A program made the position numbers and the translations under genes. The notes under the pieces were generated by a model, which made no database searches, was not told where the DNA came from, and worked only from the letters and a program-made list of their open reading frames with translations. Below are positions 59,256 to 64,000 of a DNA stretch of 64,000 nucleotides, piece by piece. Within the stretch, counting starts at the first letter, position 1, and each line of letters starts with the position of its first letter. The DNA is from Candidatus Edwardsiibacteriota bacterium (GTDB taxonomy: Bacteria > Edwardsbacteria > AC1 > EtOH8): NCBI GenBank assembly GCA_020053305.1, contig JAGVNJ010000039.1, positions 19,782 to 83,781 of the forward strand, read 5' to 3'.

Positions 59256-60068
59256 ATGAAGATATTAGGTGTTATTCCGGCCCGTTACGGCTCCGCCCGT
59301 TTTCCGGGCAAGCCCCTGGCCCTGATATGCGGGAAGCCGATGATCCAGCATGTCTACCAAAGGTGCCTAAAGGCCAAAATGCTGGATGAAGTGGTGGTGG
59401 CCACCGATGATGTCAGAATCTACGACTGCGTCAGGGCTTTTAACGGACAGGCAGTGATGACCTCGAAAAAACACCGATCGGGCAGCGACCGGATAGCCGA
59501 GGTCATCAGAAAACAGCAGTACCGGGGATTCAACATTATCCTGAATATTCAGGGGGACGAGCCGCTGGTAGATCCCAGGGCCATCAACCTGCTGGCCAAA
59601 GACATGGCCGGTAATCCCAAACAGCTGATGGCCACTTTGGCCACCCGCTTTGAGCCTGCCGGTGATATTGCCAGCCCCAATACCGCCAAGGTAGTGACCG
59701 ATGGCCAGGGGCGGGCTCTGTATTTTTCCCGTTGCCCCATACCGTTCATCCGGGATAAAAATGCCGGGAGGGCCGGACATATCCTGAAACATATAGGAAT
59801 GTACGCCTATCGCCGGAACTTTTTAATTAAATTCACCCAATGGCCCGAGGGCCGCCTGGAGCGGCTGGAGAAGCTTGAACAGCTGAGAGCCCTGGAGAAC
59901 GGGGCGGATATAAAGGTTCTTAGCACGAATTACTCTTGTCTGGCCGTTGATTCCCCCGGGGATGTCGATCAAATCGAAAGACATATGAAACAGCCTATGG
60001 GCCGGGGTAATCGGGCAAAAAAAACAATCGGACAAAAAAAACTTGACATTGAAATAATAAAGAGTTAA
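59256..60068 (+). CDS. kdsB: CMP-KDO synthetase
   Basis: 270 residues. Activates KDO with CTP for the lipid A-core of LPS, a mark of a Gram-negative-type outer membrane. Motifs: VIPARYGSARFPGKPLA, HRSGSDRIAEV, NIQGDEPLVDP, FSRCPIPFIRD, HIGMYAYRRNFL and DIKVL. The last 20 residues are a Lys-rich tail. It forms an operon with pckA (6-nt gap). Another promoter overlaps its stop. Confidence 0.95.
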   Translation: MKILGVIPARYGSARFPGKPLALICGKPMIQHVYQRCLKAKMLDEVVVATDDVRIYDCVRAFNGQAVMTSKKHRSGSDRIAEVIRKQQYRGFNIILNIQGDEPLVDPRAINLLAKDMAGNPKQLMATLATRFEPAGDIASPNTAKVVTDGQGRALYFSRCPIPFIRDKNAGRAGHILKHIGMYAYRRNFLIKFTQWPEGRLERLEKLEQLRALENGADIKVLSTNYSCLAVDSPGDVDQIERHMKQPMGRGNRAKKTIGQKKLDIEIIKS

Positions 60069-60071
60069 AAT
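60043..60071 (+). promoter_or_regulatory. Promoter of TPR lipoprotein gene
   Basis: TTGACA (60043-60048), 17-nt spacer, TAAAAT (60066-60071), overlapping the kdsB stop and about 40 nt before the ATG at 60112, which has AAGGAAGGTGG before it. Confidence 0.75.
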
Positions 60072-60111
60072 TGAACTATAAAAATCAAAAAACAAAAAGG
60101 AAGGTGGAATT

Positions 60112-61164
60112 ATGTCCAGATTAAAAAACAAAACTTTAATGCTTATAGTTGCTGCTGTGATTATCAGCCTGGGGGTAGTGGGTTGCAACCAATATATCAG
60201 CGGGGCCAAGGTTCGCTTGCAGGAGGATCCGCCCAACTATGACGCGGCCATACGGACCCTGAATGAGGGTCTGGAATACGCCCCCAAGGATCCCGAGATG
60301 CACGGCCTTTTGGCCTATTGCTATGTCCAGACCAAGAAATACAAGGAGGCCGGAAAATCCTACGCCAGTGCCATTGAATACAGCCCCACCCAGAAGGATT
60401 CCCTGCAGAATGCCTGGAATGATAATTGGAATGATTTATTCAATCTCTCGGGAGTGTATCTTAAACGGTCGGTATCAGGAAGCAAGGATTCCGCAGCAGC
60501 TAATATAGAGAAATCTTTGGAACAAATTAACTTTGCCATAGACCTGGTTCCCAATAAGGTGGAAAACCTCATTAGAAAAGGATTGCTTTTCCGGCATATG
60601 GGCAAGACCAAGGAATCGGAAGCCTTATTTGCCAAGGCCATAGCGATAGACCCCAATAATCCGGATGCCTATTATCAAGTTGGCCGTTCAGCAATGGAAT
60701 CTGAGAACTGGGATGACGCCATTAAGAATTTGGCAAAAGCAACTGATCTAAAAAAGGATAATGATCAGTGGTTTTATTGGCTGGGAGTGGCCTATATGTA
60801 TAAAAGAGATTATCCCCAGGCCCAGAAAACATTTGCTATTGCCGGGGCGCTGAAGGCTGATGAGAAAAATACCTGGTTCAACCAGGCCCAGGCCTACTAC
60901 TTTGAGGGCATCGATATGAAAAGCGCCATTGTCGCTTTGGATAAGGTAATAGCCTTGGATAGCAAAGATGTGGAGGCCTATAGTCTGTTGGGCCTGTGCG
61001 CCCTGCATAATACCGTCAATGACTATGACCGGGCCATCCAGATTTATACCAAAGCCCTGGAACTTAAGCCCGATTCCCAGGAATATAAGAACTACCTGGA
61101 GTACGCCAAAAAGCAGAAGGAGGCCTCCCAGGCTCCGGCCAAGCCCAAGAAAAAGAGAAGATAA
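60112..61164 (+). CDS. TPR lipoprotein
   Basis: 350 residues. Lipoprotein signal peptide with lipobox GVVGC (Cys about 25), followed by a chain of about eight TPR units (DAAIRTLNEGLEYAPKDPEM, LIRKGLLFRHMGKTKESEAL, AYYQVGRSAMESENWDDAI, ...DYDRAIQIYTKALELKPDSQEY) and a Lys/Pro-rich end. Probably periplasmic or outer-membrane anchored scaffold in cell-envelope assembly; no specific partner identified. Its own promoter and terminator make it a single-gene unit. Confidence 0.85.
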   Translation: MSRLKNKTLMLIVAAVIISLGVVGCNQYISGAKVRLQEDPPNYDAAIRTLNEGLEYAPKDPEMHGLLAYCYVQTKKYKEAGKSYASAIEYSPTQKDSLQNAWNDNWNDLFNLSGVYLKRSVSGSKDSAAANIEKSLEQINFAIDLVPNKVENLIRKGLLFRHMGKTKESEALFAKAIAIDPNNPDAYYQVGRSAMESENWDDAIKNLAKATDLKKDNDQWFYWLGVAYMYKRDYPQAQKTFAIAGALKADEKNTWFNQAQAYYFEGIDMKSAIVALDKVIALDSKDVEAYSLLGLCALHNTVNDYDRAIQIYTKALELKPDSQEYKNYLEYAKKQKEASQAPAKPKKKRR

Positions 61165-61187
61165 TTATTAGAACTGGGTAATCAATA

Positions 61188-61222
61188 AAGAAAATGGACG
61201 GCGTCGCCGTCCATTTTCTTTT
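61188..61222. terminator. Bidirectional terminator
   Basis: AAAGAAAATGGACGGCG / CGCCGTCCATTTTCTTT: near-perfect stem with a tiny loop. Confidence 0.88.
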
Positions 61223-61278
61223 GGGGATCGATAAATTTGCTTGAAAATCAGGCCAATAATGTGTTAACTTAAAAGAAT

Positions 61279-62790
61279 ATGAGAAAGATAATAATATTAG
61301 CCAGCCTGCTGGTAATTCCTTTTTTGGCCCCGGCCGATGAAGACAGCCGGGATATTCCGCTGGACCACTGGTCATACCCGGTTCTGCAGAGGTTTCAGGC
61401 CAAGGGATATGTCTGTCTGCCGGTATCGAGACCATACCAAAGGGAACAGGTGATCGATCAATTGCAGGACCTTTTGCGCCGCCAGATGGATGGGGCGATG
61501 GGCCTGTCAACCACCGACCGTTATTATTTTGACAAACTCAGCCAAGAGCTTGATATCGGGACAACGGATAGAAGGTTGTCTGACAAAGAACTGCTGTCCT
61601 ACGATGACCGCCGGGCATCCATCAAGGCCGATGTCAGTCTGGGGCTGGGAGCCGATGTCGCCCATACCGAATTTCCCATGAGCTGGGGATCGGGAGTACT
61701 TGATGTTTGGGGGGGATTGCGGGGTTTTTTTGTTTTCGACCAGCGGATAAGCCTGGCTCTGGAAAAAGAAACCGAGAAGATCGAGAGGTTGTCCGGCAGC
61801 CTGCAGAGCTGGAGGGGAGGAAAATATTCAACCGGATGGTCTTACTTCCGGACATCCCATCCCTATTTGACCCTTACTTTGGGCAGACAGCAGAGATGGT
61901 GGGGCCCGGGAACTTTCGGCACCTTGCTGCTTTCGAACAATTCCGAAGGGTTTGACGCCGTTGACCTTGAATTTAATTATAAAAAAATTGAATTTCAGTC
62001 CTTCTTCGGAGTATTGAGCACCGACCTGAAACGATATATATCCGGCCATCGGCTGGGAATCAGGCTGCCGTGGAATATAGGCCTGGGACTCTCCGAGACG
62101 GTTATTTACCAGGCCAATCAGATCGATCCGGCCTACATGAATCCCCTGCTGCCTTATTATGCCAACCAGTGGAACCAACGGGATGACGACAATGTCCTAT
62201 GGTCGGCCGATATCCGCTGGACGCCCGGCCTGGGCTTTTCAACCTATGGGGAACTTTTAATGGATGACGTGCAGTACGAGCAGGATCCTCCGGCCCCCCA
62301 GAAACTGGGCTTTCTGCTGGGCGGCCACTGGGCCGACCCGGTCGGGCTGGCGGATTCCGACCTGAGGATAGAATGGGCCGGGAATCAAAAATGGGTATAT
62401 ACCCATCGGAGATATGCCAATCGCTGCGTTGGGGCCGATACCGTCAATATACTGGGCCACTGGGTGGGCACCGATGCCGACGCGCTGGAGGTGGTTTTGG
62501 AACACCGGTTTCACCCCCGGCTGAATGCCGGGCTGGGATATCAGATGGAAAGGCACGGGGAGGGGAGGATCGACCGGGGCTATCTGGCTACCGACGATCC
62601 GGGCACCTCTTTTTTAAGCGGAACCTTCAGCCGGATGGACAGAGGTAAAATTATTTTTCAATGGGAGCCTTTCTACTGGGCCGATCTGACAGCGGATATC
62701 TGGCTGGCATATATAAATAACCCCAACAACAGGCCGGGAACCGGCTTAAACGACCGGGGTCTGGACCTGTTGATAAAAATAGATTTTTAA
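61279..62790 (+). CDS. Capsule assembly Wzi-like outer-membrane protein
   Basis: 503 residues. Signal peptide; an N-terminal helical piece (HWSYPVLQRFQAKGYVCLPV, RPYQREQVIDQLQDLL), then a long beta-rich barrel with repeated alternating strands (TLTLGRQQRWWGPGTFGTLLLSN, FFGVLSTDLKRYISGH, PWNIGLGLSETVIY) ending in a terminal aromatic (LLIKIDF). Matches capsule assembly Wzi family barrels, which bind exported polysaccharide at the surface. A typical -35-like TTGAAA (61241) lies upstream but the -10 is poor. The stop overlaps the UbiA ATG. Confidence 0.82.
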   Translation: MRKIIILASLLVIPFLAPADEDSRDIPLDHWSYPVLQRFQAKGYVCLPVSRPYQREQVIDQLQDLLRRQMDGAMGLSTTDRYYFDKLSQELDIGTTDRRLSDKELLSYDDRRASIKADVSLGLGADVAHTEFPMSWGSGVLDVWGGLRGFFVFDQRISLALEKETEKIERLSGSLQSWRGGKYSTGWSYFRTSHPYLTLTLGRQQRWWGPGTFGTLLLSNNSEGFDAVDLEFNYKKIEFQSFFGVLSTDLKRYISGHRLGIRLPWNIGLGLSETVIYQANQIDPAYMNPLLPYYANQWNQRDDDNVLWSADIRWTPGLGFSTYGELLMDDVQYEQDPPAPQKLGFLLGGHWADPVGLADSDLRIEWAGNQKWVYTHRRYANRCVGADTVNILGHWVGTDADALEVVLEHRFHPRLNAGLGYQMERHGEGRIDRGYLATDDPGTSFLSGTFSRMDRGKIIFQWEPFYWADLTADIWLAYINNPNNRPGTGLNDRGLDLLIKIDF

Positions 62791-63623
62791 TGAAAAGGAT
62801 CAGAGACATACTGGAGCTCTCCCGGATCGGCAACGTAGCCATCACCGGATTCTCGGTGCTGATAGGCACCGGGGGGTATGTCAGATCGGCCAATATTCAT
62901 CTGGTGATCATGGCTGCCATCTCCGCCATGATCATTGCCGCGGGTGGCAACGCCCAGAATGATTATTACGATCAAAAAACGGACGCCATAAACCGGCCGG
63001 AACGGCCGATCCCCTCGGGACGAATTTCTCCGCATTTTGCTTTTATTTTCAGCATCCTTTGTTATGCCGCCGGCATTATTCCGGGATGGCTGATCGGCAT
63101 GGATACCGGCCTGATGGCCTCCGGTGTGGCGATAATGCTCTGGCTCTACGCCGCCAGGGGAAAGATGATGGGGCTGGGCGGGAACCTGGTCATCGCTTTG
63201 ATCTGCGCTTTGGCTTTCATCTACGGCGGATTGACCGTAAAAAATCCGGCGCTGGCGGCATTTCCAGCGGTATTCGCTTTTCTGATGCACCTGTCCCGGG
63301 AGATAATCAAGGACGTCCAGGACATCTCCGGCGACCGGCAGTCGGGGGCCAGAACCCTGGCCGTCAGGGCAGGCCACAAGAGGGCCCTGTCCGTTTCGGC
63401 TTTCAGCCTGCTGCTGCTGATAAGCTTCAGCCCGGTGCCCTATCTGCTGGGGATTTATAATGTCAGATATCTGATAGCGGTTATTCTGGGGGTGGACCTG
63501 GTGCTTCTGCCGGTGATATATCAGCTGTTCAAAAATCCGCTGGGAGCCGATTACGCCAAGCTTAGCTTCATATTAAAAATCGACATGCTGGTCGGGTTGA
63601 TGGCCATTGCCCTGGGGATGTAA
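62790..63623 (+). CDS. UbiA-family prenyltransferase (GGGP-type)
   Basis: 277 residues, about eight helices. Two Asp-rich motifs for the prenyl diphosphate: NDYYDQKTD (57-65) with INRPERPIPSGRIS, and KDVQDISGD. The second pair and the NRP.RPIPSG stretch fit the digeranylgeranylglyceryl phosphate synthase-like group of UbiA, found in archaea and in some bacterial candidate phyla. A quinone or other polyprenylation role is possible. It overlaps the Wzi-like gene by one base (TAATG), so the two genes are coupled. Confidence 0.85.
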   Translation: MKRIRDILELSRIGNVAITGFSVLIGTGGYVRSANIHLVIMAAISAMIIAAGGNAQNDYYDQKTDAINRPERPIPSGRISPHFAFIFSILCYAAGIIPGWLIGMDTGLMASGVAIMLWLYAARGKMMGLGGNLVIALICALAFIYGGLTVKNPALAAFPAVFAFLMHLSREIIKDVQDISGDRQSGARTLAVRAGHKRALSVSAFSLLLLISFSPVPYLLGIYNVRYLIAVILGVDLVLLPVIYQLFKNPLGADYAKLSFILKIDMLVGLMAIALGM

Positions 63624-63681
63624 TTTAAATACGGTCCTGTTTTTTGTATCTCCAAACTGCTTTCGGGAAGGGTAAAAACGT

Positions 63682-63927
63682 ATGCCGGATTGGAATTCAA
63701 AAGATTTTATAAAAATAAAAAAATATGTCTTGTTGTTCACAAAAGCAATGAATGAAAAGGAAATACTCCAGTTAGAAACGATATATGCTACAACTGCCAA
63801 TATGCATAGAGGAATGGAGAATTTCCAGGGTTTGCCGGATATAATCAAATGGTATAATAAAATGTGGAATCTAAAGGGTTATCGTGATGCCAAATTTATA
63901 TTATTGCACCGGCAATTAAATAGGTGA
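63682..63927 (+). CDS. Small hypothetical protein
   Basis: 81 residues (MPDWNSKDFIKIKKYVLLF...), A+T-rich, with no motif I recognise. Two amphipathic helical segments are likely; there is no signal peptide. GGGAAGGGT precedes the ATG at 63682. It could be a real small protein or a truncated gene. The window ends 73 nt downstream. Confidence 0.45.
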   Translation: MPDWNSKDFIKIKKYVLLFTKAMNEKEILQLETIYATTANMHRGMENFQGLPDIIKWYNKMWNLKGYRDAKFILLHRQLNR

Positions 63928-63959
63928 ATAATTCTTACCCGTTTTTTAAACGTCCTTGT

Positions 63960-64000
63960 TGTCATGCCCGTGAAACTTGTCCTCGACACAGATCGGGGAA
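63960..64000. repeat. Dispersed intergenic repeat at window end
   Basis: GTCATGCCCGTGAAACTTGTCCTCG then ACACAGATCGGGGA. It shares CGnGAAACTTGTCCTCG with 41100-41123. Truncated by the window end. Confidence 0.6.

Overview
The window reads as a chromosomal segment of an uncultivated Gram-negative-type bacterium, probably a candidate phylum near the FCB group (Edwardsbacteria, TA06 and WOR-3 are examples of what I would compare; this is inference, not a match). The basis is an outer-membrane and cell-surface gene set (KdsB for KDO, a Wzi-like barrel, a LolA-like protein, a bacterial alpha-2-macroglobulin with PBP1C), secreted proteins with C-terminal 'NPxxG...YNxxGxxV...G.Y' sorting tails typical of FCB bacteria, a complete Bat/MoxR aerotolerance operon, a CxxC-x17-CxxC zinc ribbon common in candidate phyla, and an archaeal-style UbiA prenyltransferase. 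There is no prophage, CRISPR array or rRNA gene.

Layout. 1-5.2 kb: tRNA-Glu, a zinc-ribbon gene, catalase, a ChrB-domain/MFS pair, and a tRNA-Gln locus holding a GIY-YIG gene and a broken second tRNA copy. 5.2-10.8 kb: an amino-acid catabolism cluster (class III aminotransferase, ornithine aminotransferase, indolepyruvate:ferredoxin oxidoreductase IorA/IorB) in which a four-helix-bundle ORF separates iorA from iorB. 10.8-15.2 kb: a tight run of methyltransferase, endonuclease Q, HAD, HIT and mnmA. 15.2-21.8 kb: LolA-like protein, GT39-like membrane protein, then a histidine kinase, response regulator and REC-PAS-HD-GYP signalling set. 21.8-30.5 kb (minus): moxR, DUF58, BatD-like protein, batA, a batB-batC fusion, batD and batE. 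30.7-41 kb: saccharopine-dehydrogenase-type enzyme, alpha-2-macroglobulin, PBP1C, nitronate monooxygenase-like protein. 41-45 kb: thymidine kinase, HIT, CPBP protease, then a minus-strand tRNA cluster (Pro, Pro, Arg, His) and rdgB. 45-64 kb: a membrane TPR/zinc-ribbon plus DUF4388 pair, chimeric uridine kinase, secreted proteins, asnS, trxB, secG-rplU-rpmA, pckA-kdsB, a TPR lipoprotein, Wzi-like protein and UbiA.

Most metabolism fits an amino-acid-using, ferredoxin-linked anaerobe that carries oxygen defence (catalase, Bat system, TrxB). Intergenic regions often carry near-consensus TTGACA-N17-TATAAT promoters and short U-tailed hairpin terminators.

The least conventional material is repeat-like. 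Truncated copies of tRNA-Glu and tRNA-Gln carry palindromic inserts with matching ends at exactly the same T-loop position, a 48-bp tandem repeat contains the 3' end of tRNA-Pro, and the two small GIY-YIG genes both sit against such palindromes. Two four-helix-bundle (23S intervening-sequence type) genes occupy odd positions, one inside the ior operon and one between tRNA genes. A 94-nt long imperfect hairpin lies in the leader of the nitronate monooxygenase gene.
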